Source: CAYLRU01 sp964386565 (GTDB lineage Bacteria; Desulfobacterota; Desulfobacteria; Desulfobacterales; UBA5616). From it: a DNA stretch of 64,000 nucleotides. The notes beneath the pieces are model-generated. The model was not told the DNA's origin and ran no database searches. It was given only the letters and a program-made list of their open reading frames with translations. Shown in pieces: positions 7,749 through 16,733 of this stretch. Location: contig CAYLRU010000001.1 in assembly GCA_964386565.1 (NCBI GenBank), positions 124,001-188,000 on the forward strand. Reading direction: 5' to 3'. Position 1 is the first letter of the stretch, and each line of letters starts with the position of its first letter. The position numbers and the translations under genes are program-made.

Positions 7749-9391
7749 AAATTATTCCCCTGGGAGGACTGGGTGAAATCGGACTCAACATGATGGTGTT
7801 TGAGTATAGAAACACCCTGTTTGTCGTGGATGCAGGCCTGATGTTTCCCGAGGATTACATGCTGGGGGTCGATTATGCCATACCGGATATGGAATATTTA
7901 CGGCAAAACAAATCCAAGCTGGCCGGTGTTGTACTCACCCATGCACATGAAGACCATATCGGCGCCCTTTCCCATGTGCTGAAAATTTCAAATGTGCCTG
8001 TTTTTGGAACACCTTTTACATTGGGCCTCACACGGCATAAACTGGAGGAATCCGGCATTCTCTCCGGTACGTCGCTCCACGAAATCCATCCCCGGGAAAG
8101 GCTCAGGATAGATGAATTTGAACTGGAGTTCATTCGGGTGGGGCACAGTGTGGTCGACGGACTGGGCATTTGCATTAATACACCGGTGGGACGAATTATT
8201 CATACCGGTGATTTTAAAATCAACAACGCTTCCCTTAACGGACCGGTTACGGATGTGACCCAGTTTGCCAAATACGGCGAAGAAGGTGTTCTGGCCCTGT
8301 TATCGGATTCTACAAATGTGGAAAAAGAGGGGTATACCAAGTCGGCCCAGGAAATCGGTGAAATCCTGGAAAAAATCATATCTTCGGCCGGCGGTCGGGT
8401 TATTATCGCCCTTTTTGCCTCCAACATAACCCGGATACAGATGGTAATCAACATTGCCATGGAACTGGGGCGAAAAGTGATCATCAACGGCCGAAGCATC
8501 GAGATCAGCGTCAATATCGCCAAAGAGTTGAATTATATTGATATTCCCAAGGGCATTGAGATCGATATCAGTCAAATGAATGACTATCCGGACGACGAGG
8601 TGATCATGATCACTACGGGCAGCCAGGGGGAACCCATGTCTGCTCTTGCCCGGATGGCGGCGGGAACCCACAAGCAAATCAGGGTGAAAGAGGGGGATAC
8701 GGTGGTGCTGTCTTCCAAGTTCATTCCCGGAAACGAAAAAGCCATTGCCAAGATCATCAACAATCTCTACAGACGCGGTGCTGATGTCATTTACGAAAAG
8801 ATTTCCAATATCCACGTTTCCGGCCACGCATTCCAGGAAGAGCTGAAACTGATGATCAACCTGACCCGTCCCAAATACTTTATTCCCATTCATGGAGAAT
8901 TCCGTCATTTGATTCTTCATGCCCGTCTGGCCGAACAAATGGGGATTCGGAAAGATCATATTTTGCTGGCCGAGAACGGTCACATCATTGAATTTGACGG
9001 CAAGGGCGGAAGGATAAGGGGCCATATCCCCACCAGCCGTGTATTTATCGACGGAAAAGGCATTGGAGATGTGGGGAGAAGCGTGTTAAAGGAAAGACGG
9101 GCATTATCCGAGGACGGCTTGGTGGTCGTCACCCTGGCCATTGATGAAGAAACCGGCATCGTTGTCTACGGCCCGGAAGTGACATCCCGGGGGTTTGTTT
9201 TCGAGACCCAGACCGGTCATCTGCTGGATGACGCCCAATGCGTTATTCTTGAAGCGGTGGAAGATATCGGTCCTGATGTGCCCAGCCGTATCGAAAAAAT
9301 ACGATCGCGGCTGCAAAAAGAACTCCGGCAGTACTTTTTCTTTACCATCGGAAGACGGCCCATGATTTTGCCGTTTATTCTCGAAATATAG
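7742..9391 (+). CDS. rnj: Ribonuclease J
   Basis: Beta-CASP metallo-beta-lactamase nuclease with 5'-exo and endonuclease activity in mRNA decay and rRNA processing. The zinc motif HAHEDH is at residues 67-72, a second histidine is in HSVVDGLG, and Asp is in HTGDFK. The beta-CASP and RNase J signatures follow (SDSTNVEKEG, TTGSQGEPMSAL, HVSGHA, PIHGEFRHL). The C-terminal domain is present, giving 549 residues, the usual length. It overlaps the end of plsC. The RNase E/RNase J status of the rest of the genome is not visible here. Confidence 0.94.
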   Translation: MLKIIPLGGLGEIGLNMMVFEYRNTLFVVDAGLMFPEDYMLGVDYAIPDMEYLRQNKSKLAGVVLTHAHEDHIGALSHVLKISNVPVFGTPFTLGLTRHKLEESGILSGTSLHEIHPRERLRIDEFELEFIRVGHSVVDGLGICINTPVGRIIHTGDFKINNASLNGPVTDVTQFAKYGEEGVLALLSDSTNVEKEGYTKSAQEIGEILEKIISSAGGRVIIALFASNITRIQMVINIAMELGRKVIINGRSIEISVNIAKELNYIDIPKGIEIDISQMNDYPDDEVIMITTGSQGEPMSALARMAAGTHKQIRVKEGDTVVLSSKFIPGNEKAIAKIINNLYRRGADVIYEKISNIHVSGHAFQEELKLMINLTRPKYFIPIHGEFRHLILHARLAEQMGIRKDHILLAENGHIIEFDGKGGRIRGHIPTSRVFIDGKGIGDVGRSVLKERRALSEDGLVVVTLAIDEETGIVVYGPEVTSRGFVFETQTGHLLDDAQCVILEAVEDIGPDVPSRIEKIRSRLQKELRQYFFFTIGRRPMILPFILEI

Positions 9392-9450
9392 GTGTTCGAA
9401 TTGGGACGAAAACCACACTCACGAAAACCATTGATACCGTTATTGAAGAC

Positions 9451-11601
9451 ATGCGAAAAGAAATAATCGGAATATGTCTGTTTTTTCTCGTCATCCTGAC
9501 CCTTATCAGTCTTGTGTCGTATAGCCCCCAGGATCCTTCCATCAATCATGCCGTGGATACCGGGGATATACACAACCTCTTCGGCGTGTTCGGTGCCCAT
9601 ATCGCAGGCGTTCTCATCGGACTTTTCGGTCTCGGTGCCTTCTGGTTTCCCATCCTGCTGTTGATTTTCAGTGTTCATTTTTTCGGGCGGCATACGAAAC
9701 GTGCCATGGTGGTGACCTTCATCGGCGGCGTATTGCTGATTATTTCAACCGGCGGCCTGATCAGTTTAAAATCTCACGAGATCAGTTTCCTGGGGACTGT
9801 TTTTTCCTCGGGCGGTCTCATCGGGATTCCCTTGAGTGCATTTCTTGTCCGGTATACAAGCCTGACAGGCGGTACGATTATCCTGGTCGTATTGTGGCTG
9901 ATCGGCCTGATTTTATCCACCGGATTTTCCATCATGAATTTTTTCAGACGATGCCACCGGTTTATCCTTTTCGCGCTGGAACGGTTGATGACACTGATCA
10001 TTAAATATCGGGAACGAAAGAAAAAATCAGCCAGGTTTCAAAAAATAAAGAAAGAACAGAAAAACAAAAAGAAAACGGAAATAAAAATCAAGGCCGCACC
10101 GCCGCGGAAAATCAAGGCCGCACCCGTACCCAAACAGGAATCCTTTGACTTTATGAAAGAAGATTCAGGCTTTCAACTGCCGTCGATCAACCTGCTGGAT
10201 CCCCCGGATTCGCGGAACATAACGGTGGATGACGAAAACCTGAAGATGAAATCCAAGCTGCTTGAAAAGAAATTGTATGATTTCGGGGTAAAAGGGGAGG
10301 TGGTGGCCGTATATCCGGGTCCCGTGATCACAACGTTCGAGTACCGTCCGGCGCCTGGAATCAAGATCAATAAAGTGGTGAACCTGACTGATGATCTTGC
10401 ACTGGCCCTGCGGGCCATGAGCATTCGGATCGTTGCCCCCATCCCCGGAAAGGATGCCATCGGAATTGAAATCCCCAATTCGGAACGGGAGATGGTCCGA
10501 TTAAAGGAGATTATCGCCACCGGCATATTTGAAAAGGCCCGATCAAAACTGACCATTTGCCTGGGCAAGGATATCGTGGGAAATCCCGTCATCACCGATC
10601 TGGACAAAATGCCGCACCTGCTGGTCGCCGGAACCACTGGATCCGGGAAAAGCGTGGGATTAAACACCATGATCTGCAGCTTGTTGTACAAAGCCATGCC
10701 TGATGAGGTCAAGCTGATCATGGTGGATCCCAAAAGGATCGAACTGTCGGCATATGACGGCATCCCCCACCTGATTACACCGGTGGTGACCGATGCGAAA
10801 AAAGCCACCCATGCCCTGTTCTGGGCTGTTCGGGAAATGGAAAGACGATATGAGCTGCTGTCGGAAAAAAAGGTGCGGAATATCCGGCAGTACAATCAAA
10901 AAGTAGCAAAGGAAAAAACCGATGACCCGGAAGACGGGCTCAAGCCCCTTCCCTATATCGTTGTGGTGATCGATGAGCTGGCAGATTTGATGATGGTGGC
11001 GTCCAGGGATGTCGAGGTGGCATTGACCCGCTTGGCCCAGATGGCGAGGGCCGCAGGGATTCATTTGATTTTGGCTACCCAGAGACCGTCGGTCGATGTC
11101 TTAACCGGCATTATCAAGGCCAATTTTCAAACGCGCATTTCGTTTAAGGTCACGTCAAAAACCGACTCCAGGACAGTTATCGACTGCAACGGTGCTGAAA
11201 ACCTGTTGGGGAAAGGGGATATGCTGTTCCTTCCGCCGGGAACCTCCAAGATCGAGCGGATTCACGGCGCATTCATATCCGAGGATGAGGTTACCCGCAT
11301 CACGGAATTTTTAAAACAGCAAAAACCGCCGGAATATGATGAAGCCGTTACCCAGGCCCCTGTTGCCCAATCTGCCGAGTCAAACGATGAGGATGAACAC
11401 GACGAACGTTATGACGAAGCAGTCGCTTTGGTGACCAAGACGCGCCAGGCATCCATATCCATGATTCAGCGACACCTGCGCATCGGGTATAACCGGGCCG
11501 CCCGCATCATTGAAACCATGGAAAAGGAAGGGATTGTGGGACCGTCGGACGGGGTGAAGCAGCGGGAGGTGCTGGTTAAGAATTATGATGAAATTTCATA
11601 A
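9451..11601 (+). CDS. ftsK: DNA translocase FtsK
   Basis: Septum-bound DNA pump that clears and segregates chromosome termini during division. At the N-terminus there are four hydrophobic membrane segments within about residues 5-170, then a short basic linker rich in Lys. The RecA-like motor follows: Walker A AGTTGSGKS at about 393-401 and Walker B VVVIDELADLM near 505-515. The C-terminal winged-helix gamma domain that reads KOPS sites spans the last 65 residues. At 716 residues it is the compact form with a short linker. A strong terminator follows. Confidence 0.95.
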   Translation: MRKEIIGICLFFLVILTLISLVSYSPQDPSINHAVDTGDIHNLFGVFGAHIAGVLIGLFGLGAFWFPILLLIFSVHFFGRHTKRAMVVTFIGGVLLIISTGGLISLKSHEISFLGTVFSSGGLIGIPLSAFLVRYTSLTGGTIILVVLWLIGLILSTGFSIMNFFRRCHRFILFALERLMTLIIKYRERKKKSARFQKIKKEQKNKKKTEIKIKAAPPRKIKAAPVPKQESFDFMKEDSGFQLPSINLLDPPDSRNITVDDENLKMKSKLLEKKLYDFGVKGEVVAVYPGPVITTFEYRPAPGIKINKVVNLTDDLALALRAMSIRIVAPIPGKDAIGIEIPNSEREMVRLKEIIATGIFEKARSKLTICLGKDIVGNPVITDLDKMPHLLVAGTTGSGKSVGLNTMICSLLYKAMPDEVKLIMVDPKRIELSAYDGIPHLITPVVTDAKKATHALFWAVREMERRYELLSEKKVRNIRQYNQKVAKEKTDDPEDGLKPLPYIVVVIDELADLMMVASRDVEVALTRLAQMARAAGIHLILATQRPSVDVLTGIIKANFQTRISFKVTSKTDSRTVIDCNGAENLLGKGDMLFLPPGTSKIERIHGAFISEDEVTRITEFLKQQKPPEYDEAVTQAPVAQSAESNDEDEHDERYDEAVALVTKTRQASISMIQRHLRIGYNRAARIIETMEKEGIVGPSDGVKQREVLVKNYDEIS

Positions 11602-11647
11602 AGGCTTAAGTTAAAAGGACTGGGGCAGGAGGCTGACCTATAAGTTT

Positions 11648-11688
11648 AGGCTGCAAGGTGGTACACCCTGCAGCCTATCCTCTTTTTT
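11648..11688 (+). terminator. Rho-independent terminator after ftsK
   Basis: A 12-base stem with one mismatch (AGGCTGCAAGGT at 11648-11659 with ACCCTGCAGCCT at 11665-11676), a five-base loop, and a run of six T at 11683-11688. It lies 47 bases after the ftsK stop and closes the housekeeping run. Confidence 0.75.
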
Positions 11689-11786
11689 ATGCCGAACGCT
11701 CCATCTGTGGCAAAATGGAAAATTCCCCGACCCCTTAAATAAGTTGGGGAGCCAAAATCGAAAATCAATGAGGAAATGATATCAGG

Positions 11787-12419
11787 ATGGATATTGATTT
11801 ACAGATTGTAAACGGCGTTAAAGGATTCATGGATGAAGAAGAAGGCCGGTATTTATACGAGACAGCCCATGCGGCAAGCCGATACGGCGCATGCCTGGAA
11901 ATCGGCAGCTATTGCGGAAAATCAACCATATACCTGGGCTGCGGATGCCGGCGGAATAACGGTATTTTATTTTCCATTGACCACCACCGGGGATCCGAGG
12001 AACAGCAGCCTGGAGAGGAATACTTCGATTCCGACCTTTACGACAAAGAAACCGGTCAAATCGACACGTTTAAATTCTTCAGGAAAACCCTGGCAGTCGC
12101 CGGGCTGGAAGATACCGTGGTCCCCATGGTTTGCCGTTCTCAAACGGCCGCACGCAAATGGGCCACCCCGTTGAGCCTGGTTTTCATCGACGGCGGGCAT
12201 GCCTATGACACGGTATATGCCGATTACAGCGCCTGGGCCGGTCATGTCGTTCCCGGGGGGTATTTACTGTTTCACGATATTTTCCCGGATCCTTCCCAGG
12301 GTGGACAGGCCCCCTACCAGGTGTATCAGCTTGCCGCATCCTCCGGACTTTTCCGGGAACTTCCCATGGTCAAATCCCTGGGGGTTCTCAAACGCCTGGA
12401 ATGCGGAGAAATACCATGA
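11787..12419 (+). CDS. Class I SAM-dependent methyltransferase
   Basis: A 210-residue Rossmann-fold methyltransferase of the Methyltransf_24 type. The glycine-rich SAM site is LEIGSYCGKS (37-46), an acidic ribose-binding residue sits in ILFSIDHHRG, and LVFIDGGHAYDTV (near 127-139) is the family's second motif, often metal-binding in O-methyltransferases. GAGGA precedes the ATG at a suitable distance. It heads a same-strand run with a GT39 glycosyltransferase, a GT2 enzyme and a lipid-A N-domain protein, so a sugar or lipid substrate in the envelope is plausible but not proven. Confidence 0.85.
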   Translation: MDIDLQIVNGVKGFMDEEEGRYLYETAHAASRYGACLEIGSYCGKSTIYLGCGCRRNNGILFSIDHHRGSEEQQPGEEYFDSDLYDKETGQIDTFKFFRKTLAVAGLEDTVVPMVCRSQTAARKWATPLSLVFIDGGHAYDTVYADYSAWAGHVVPGGYLLFHDIFPDPSQGGQAPYQVYQLAASSGLFRELPMVKSLGVLKRLECGEIP

Positions 12420-12456
12420 ATTCAACGCACTTTTACCTTAAAGACAAGAAACGGAC

Positions 12457-14115
12457 ATGACCGCAAACAGAAACATACAAAACGCAATCCTGCTCTTTTT
12501 GGCCATCTGCTTCTTTTACGCAGGGTTGGGCGGCTACGACCTGACCGCACCGGACGAACCCCGGTTTGCACTGGTTGCCAGGGAAATGCTTACCGATAAT
12601 CACTGGGTTTTACCCCATCGTAACGGCAATCCATATCCGGATAAACCCCCGTTTTTCTTCTGGACCATTGCGGCGTTTTCCGCCTTGGCCGGAGGTACGG
12701 TCAATGCCTGGACAGCCCGTCTTCCTTCGGCTGTGAGCGCGACGATCATCCTCTTTTTGATGTGGAGATTCAGCAAAAAGGAAGAAGCGGAAAACACCGT
12801 TCCGTTACTGACGGTGCTGGTACTGATGAGTTGCGTATTATTCTTTTATCAGGCCCGCATCGCGCAAATTGACATGGTTTTATGTTTGTTTACCACCGCT
12901 GCCTTGACCATGGGATACAAGGCCATGGCGGGAAAGCCTTACAGTCCGTTCCGGCTGGGGATGTTCATGGGCATGGGAATCCTGACAAAAGGGCCGGTGG
13001 GATACCTGATTCCGGCAGGCGCCATCGCGGTTTTTGCCGCCGTTAAGGGCCGGGATGCCTGGAAGCGCTATCCGGTCAAAGGGATGTTGTGGGGGTTGGT
13101 CCCGGTTGCCGTCTGGCTTTTGCTGTTGATCATCGATGTTACCCTGAACAATCAATGGGATTATTTAAAAAACCTGCTGTTTAAACAAACCGTGGTTCGC
13201 TACTTTGATTCGTGGCACCACCACCAGCCGTTTTATTATTTTTTCGTGTCCATTTTGCATGATTTTCTTCCCTGGACCCCGTTTTTACTCATCGCCATAC
13301 CGTTTACACGGAAAAAATGGCGGTCCCTGGACGATCAACAGCGCTTTTCCTGGATCGTCATTCTCTTCACCCTGATTTTTTTCAGTCTTTCAAAAGGAAA
13401 GAGAAGCATTTATATCCTTCCGGTCTTTCCCTTTGCCGCATACCTCACCGCCGTTCAGATAAACCGGATGGGTAAATCGGAAAAACATTCAGGATGGGAA
13501 ATCGGTGCCGGTGTTCTGGCCGGAACCCTTTTACTTATCATCGGCATCGCCCTGTTCATCGTTGCAGGCGGCTGGGTGAAAAATCCCGTTGACTGGATCG
13601 ACGCCCCGCTCCCGTTGAAATGGTTGTTCACTGCAGGTCTTTTTTTAACGCCGCTTGCCGTCGGCGTCGTGTTTTTCAGTTTAAAAAAACAATTCATGAA
13701 AATGACGGCAGCCGTCATATCCGCCATGCTGGTGATCAACTTTCTTTTTTTCCAGGTGATGTTGCCCTGGGTGGATCCGTTTCGAAGTTCAAGGGGGTTC
13801 ATGGAAACGGCGAATGCGATCATTCACAGCCACTCTGAAAATCCGGTGGTGGGAATGGTCGATTATCGTTCCGCCTACCGATTATACGGAGACTTTCCTT
13901 TAATCGAAATCGCCCGGGGAACAAAATACGACAAGCCGGAATTACCGAAAATTCAGGATTTTTTCAATCAACACCCTGAAGGCTGGCTTATCATCAGGGA
14001 AAAAGACTGGAAACGATTTGCCAAAACCCATGACGTTGATATAAACATGCACCATATGCAAAAGCTCGGCAGCGGCAGAAACATGATGCTGATTACGATG
14101 AAGAAACCTGTTTAA
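12457..14115 (+). CDS. ArnT-like GT39 membrane glycosyltransferase
   Basis: Integral membrane glycosyltransferase of family 39 that transfers a sugar from an undecaprenyl-phosphate carrier to lipid A or a similar acceptor on the periplasmic side. The first periplasmic loop contains TAPDEPRFALVAREML, with the conserved acidic pair typical of ArnT and PMT enzymes. Around a dozen hydrophobic segments follow, and the C-terminal 100 residues are soluble. At 552 residues it matches ArnT. The neighbouring GT2 gene could make the carrier-linked sugar, and the LABN protein supports a lipid A role. Which sugar is moved cannot be read. Confidence 0.86.
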   Translation: MTANRNIQNAILLFLAICFFYAGLGGYDLTAPDEPRFALVAREMLTDNHWVLPHRNGNPYPDKPPFFFWTIAAFSALAGGTVNAWTARLPSAVSATIILFLMWRFSKKEEAENTVPLLTVLVLMSCVLFFYQARIAQIDMVLCLFTTAALTMGYKAMAGKPYSPFRLGMFMGMGILTKGPVGYLIPAGAIAVFAAVKGRDAWKRYPVKGMLWGLVPVAVWLLLLIIDVTLNNQWDYLKNLLFKQTVVRYFDSWHHHQPFYYFFVSILHDFLPWTPFLLIAIPFTRKKWRSLDDQQRFSWIVILFTLIFFSLSKGKRSIYILPVFPFAAYLTAVQINRMGKSEKHSGWEIGAGVLAGTLLLIIGIALFIVAGGWVKNPVDWIDAPLPLKWLFTAGLFLTPLAVGVVFFSLKKQFMKMTAAVISAMLVINFLFFQVMLPWVDPFRSSRGFMETANAIIHSHSENPVVGMVDYRSAYRLYGDFPLIEIARGTKYDKPELPKIQDFFNQHPEGWLIIREKDWKRFAKTHDVDINMHHMQKLGSGRNMMLITMKKPV

Positions 14116-14149
14116 AGACGGGAAGAGATTTTAAAGGAAATGTTACCCG

Positions 14150-14875
14150 ATGCAAAAAGATGTAAGCATTATCATTCCGGTGAAAAACGAGGCGGAAAAC
14201 ATTCCCATCCTGGCCGGGGAGATCGTTGCGGCAATGGGGAAAACCAGTTTCTCCTGGGAGTGTGTGTGGGTGGACGACGGATCCACGGATGACACCTTAA
14301 CCGAAATCAAACGCCTCCATTACGCCGATTCCCGCCATCGGTATTTATCACTTGCCTGGAATTTCGGGCAGTCCGCCGCCATGATGACGGGATTTAAAAA
14401 TGCCCTTGGAAACATCCTCGTGACCATCGACGGCGACGGACAGAATGACCCCGAAGACATTCCCGCTGTGGTCGATCGTCTGATCGCCGACAGGGCCGAC
14501 ATGGTCAACGGTCTGCGAAAAAATCGAAAAGACACCCTGGTTAGAAAAATATCGTCCCGGATCGCCAATGCCTACCGCAACCGGATGACCGGGGAAAACA
14601 TTACCGATGTGGGGTGTTCTTTGCGCGCCATTCGCCGCGAATGCGCCGAAAATATCATCCTCTTCAAAGGCATGCATCGATTTATCCCGACGCTGGTTCG
14701 AATCAGCGGTTATGAAAAAATCGTTGAAGTGCCGGTCAACCACCGGCCGAGAAAACACGGCGTAACCAAATACGGCATCCATAATCGCCTGTGGGTGGGG
14801 CTGGCCGATACCTTTGCCGTCAGATGGATGCAAAACAGACTGGTCTTTCCCAAGATAAGAGAAAAAAGCGATTAG
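14150..14875 (+). CDS. GT2 family glycosyltransferase (polyprenyl-phosphate type)
   Basis: Cytoplasmic inverting glycosyltransferase with the GT-A fold. DVSIIIPVKNEAENI opens the nucleotide-binding half, VDDGSTDDT supplies the first acidic site and TIDGDGQNDPEDIP the metal-binding DxD region. It resembles DPM1/ArnC-type enzymes that load a sugar onto polyprenyl phosphate. It ends at 241 residues without the C-terminal membrane pair found in ArnC, as in soluble DPM1. AAAGGAA lies nine bases before the ATG. Its place directly after the ArnT-like gene suggests it makes that enzyme's donor. Confidence 0.87.
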   Translation: MQKDVSIIIPVKNEAENIPILAGEIVAAMGKTSFSWECVWVDDGSTDDTLTEIKRLHYADSRHRYLSLAWNFGQSAAMMTGFKNALGNILVTIDGDGQNDPEDIPAVVDRLIADRADMVNGLRKNRKDTLVRKISSRIANAYRNRMTGENITDVGCSLRAIRRECAENIILFKGMHRFIPTLVRISGYEKIVEVPVNHRPRKHGVTKYGIHNRLWVGLADTFAVRWMQNRLVFPKIREKSD

Positions 14876-15080
14876 AAGCGGTTTCCAAAATCTTTCCCCG
14901 GGGTTAATCTCCGTATCGGGCCGGGGAATTCAATCCTTGAAATATTAAATATATTCCTGTGCTTGAATTCTTCAACCCGATTGAAAGCGTTGAAACCACT
15001 TCGAGAAAAGTGCAAACATCTGTAGTAAGAGCCGCCGGCAGCAGAGCTTACCTGCCCGGGGTTTGAAAGGAATTTTCCGT

Positions 15081-15362
15081 ATGAATACAAATACATTCTG
15101 GTTGGGGCTTGGCTTTTTTGCCCAGGCGTTATTTTCCGCCAGGTTTTTAGTTCAGTGGATTGCCAGCGAAAAAGCCGGCAAAAGCGTTATTCCCGAACTG
15201 TTTTGGTATTTCAGTATCGGCGGTGCCGTCCTGCTGCTGTCCTATGCCATCTATCGAAAAGATCCGGTGTTCATCCTCGGCCAGTCCATGGGGTTTTTTA
15301 TTTATGGACGGAACTTGTACCTGATATACAGGGAAAAAAGGAGCGCAACAGCGGATACTTAA
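15081..15362 (+). CDS. Lipid-A-disaccharide synthase N-terminal domain protein
   Basis: Small membrane protein of 93 residues with about three hydrophobic segments, matching the LAB_N (lipid A biosynthesis N-terminal) family: FWLGLGFFAQALFSARFLVQW, then EKAGKSVIPELFWYFSIGG and a tail with GQSMGFFIYGRNLYLI. These proteins resemble SMR-type transporters and are often encoded next to polyprenyl-sugar GT2 and GT39 enzymes, as here. A flippase-like or helper role is an inference from that pairing. GAAAGGA precedes the ATG at 15081, so this start is preferred over a TTG 18 bases earlier. Confidence 0.85.
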   Translation: MNTNTFWLGLGFFAQALFSARFLVQWIASEKAGKSVIPELFWYFSIGGAVLLLSYAIYRKDPVFILGQSMGFFIYGRNLYLIYREKRSATADT

Positions 15363-15542
15363 ACCCTGTTTGAGCTGCAACAGGCTTGTAATTGGCAAAA
15401 TACACATGATGGCATAATATGGCAATCAACGTGATGCTGAAAAATGATACCATTTAATATTACCAAATAGACGCTTTTGCACGACGCCGGGTTGACTACC
15501 CATGGCAGGCGGAATCAGCGCCCGCTGTTGCGGCCCACCATT

Positions 15543-16526
15543 CTAACGCGTCATTTTTTTCACAAACACCACCACAAACAACGCCAGGGAAAATGACCCG
15601 ATGAACGCCTCAAATGTGGCGAAGAACCGGGTAATGCCGATGGGGGAGATGTCGCCGTAGCCCAGTGTGGTGAATGTCACCACGCTGAAATAGAGGGTCT
15701 CCAGTAAAAAATAAATATTGGAAAAAACGGAGATGTGGGGATTGTATTGAATTTTATGTTCAGGGCCCCGGATGCCGAAAAGAAAATAAACCAAGGCAAA
15801 TGAAAAAATAATAGACAGGGAAAAAAGGATCACCCGAACCGGGTTTTCACCGTAGCCACAAGTCAGGTCAACGAGTTTGGATACAAAACGCCTGCCCGAC
15901 CATAAGGGAAGCTGGTATCGGCGCGCGATCATCCGCTTTTGTAAGAATTCCCCTGCATTGTCAAAAAGGCCCATGCTTTCGCACGCGGATTGCAGATGAC
16001 GGTAAATCTCTTCCGCCTCTTTAAACAAACGCAGGGACTCGACCGTGTTCCCCTCGGCCTTGTGTTTAAATGCCTCCCTTTCCTGGCGAAGGGTGTCTCC
16101 CCATTCTACATTTTCCAGCTTGGTCTGGTTGAATTTGGTGCCCAGCAGATTCGTATCCGTGAGATTGGCAAGGTTAAAGTTTGCCGTGTCCAGCCTTGCC
16201 TTCATCAGAGAGGCACCGGTCAGATTGACATTGAAAAAATGGCCGTGCCGCAGGTCGGACCGGTATAAATCCGCATCCATGAGATTGGTCTGCTCTTGGG
16301 TGCCGAAACGGACCAGGTTGACATCCCCGAGTTCGGCATGGGCTAGGCAAAAGCCTTCCAGCGACTCCCCCCCGCGGACCATCTGCTCCAAGCGCTCTTT
16401 TATTTCCGGCCCTTTTTTAGCTGTTTTGGGGCTGTGCCAGAAGCATAACCCATCCGTCTCCACGGGGCGGGGACATCGCCCGCCGTCGCGGAATTGGTAC
16501 CGGCATTGTTGATCGGTCGAGTTCAT
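15543..16526 (-). CDS. Pentapeptide-repeat protein with two-helix K+ channel pore
   Basis: A 327-residue three-part protein. The N-terminus holds a small Cys/His segment (CRYQFRDGGRCPRP, then GLCFWH) that could bind zinc. Residues about 55-135 are degenerate pentapeptide repeats (A(D/N)Lxx pattern: ANLTDTNLLGTKF). A helical linker follows, then two membrane helices flanking the K+ selectivity filter TLGYGD near residue 295 (Ion_trans_2 pore). The pore half should form a tetrameric potassium channel in the inner membrane, with the pentapeptide domain in the cytoplasm. It converges with the lipid A cluster and shows no obvious operon partner. Confidence 0.88.
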   Translation of the reverse strand: MNSTDQQCRYQFRDGGRCPRPVETDGLCFWHSPKTAKKGPEIKERLEQMVRGGESLEGFCLAHAELGDVNLVRFGTQEQTNLMDADLYRSDLRHGHFFNVNLTGASLMKARLDTANFNLANLTDTNLLGTKFNQTKLENVEWGDTLRQEREAFKHKAEGNTVESLRLFKEAEEIYRHLQSACESMGLFDNAGEFLQKRMIARRYQLPLWSGRRFVSKLVDLTCGYGENPVRVILFSLSIIFSFALVYFLFGIRGPEHKIQYNPHISVFSNIYFLLETLYFSVVTFTTLGYGDISPIGITRFFATFEAFIGSFSLALFVVVFVKKMTR

Positions 16527-16583
16527 GGCGAATGGATATAGGATAACCCTTTAAAAAGCGCAACATCTTCTTGTTCGTGTTCC

Positions 16584-16733
16584 TCAGAACTCCCATTGAT
16601 ATGTATAATCCTCCGGAAGTTCGTCCTGCATTCCTGCTTTTACGATCCTTTCAGCCACCTGCTGACCCGCTCTGGCGCCGTTTGACAGCACCCCGCAGAC
16701 CTTAAGGTTTAATTCATCTTCATGCCGCCGCAC
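16584..16733 (-). CDS. Possible 49-residue reading frame after the SDR gene
   Basis: Downstream of the short-chain dehydrogenase, and overlapping its last 25 bases in another frame, a GTG-started frame reads through to 16584. It includes the segment LSNGARAGQQVAERIVKAG and ends PEDYTYQWEF. The amino-acid composition looks like real protein, and the segment is otherwise an unexplained gap. It could be a small gene or the decayed end of a lost one. No ribosome binding site is obvious and I recognise no family. Confidence 0.22.
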   Translation of the reverse strand: MRRHEDELNLKVCGVLSNGARAGQQVAERIVKAGMQDELPEDYTYQWEF

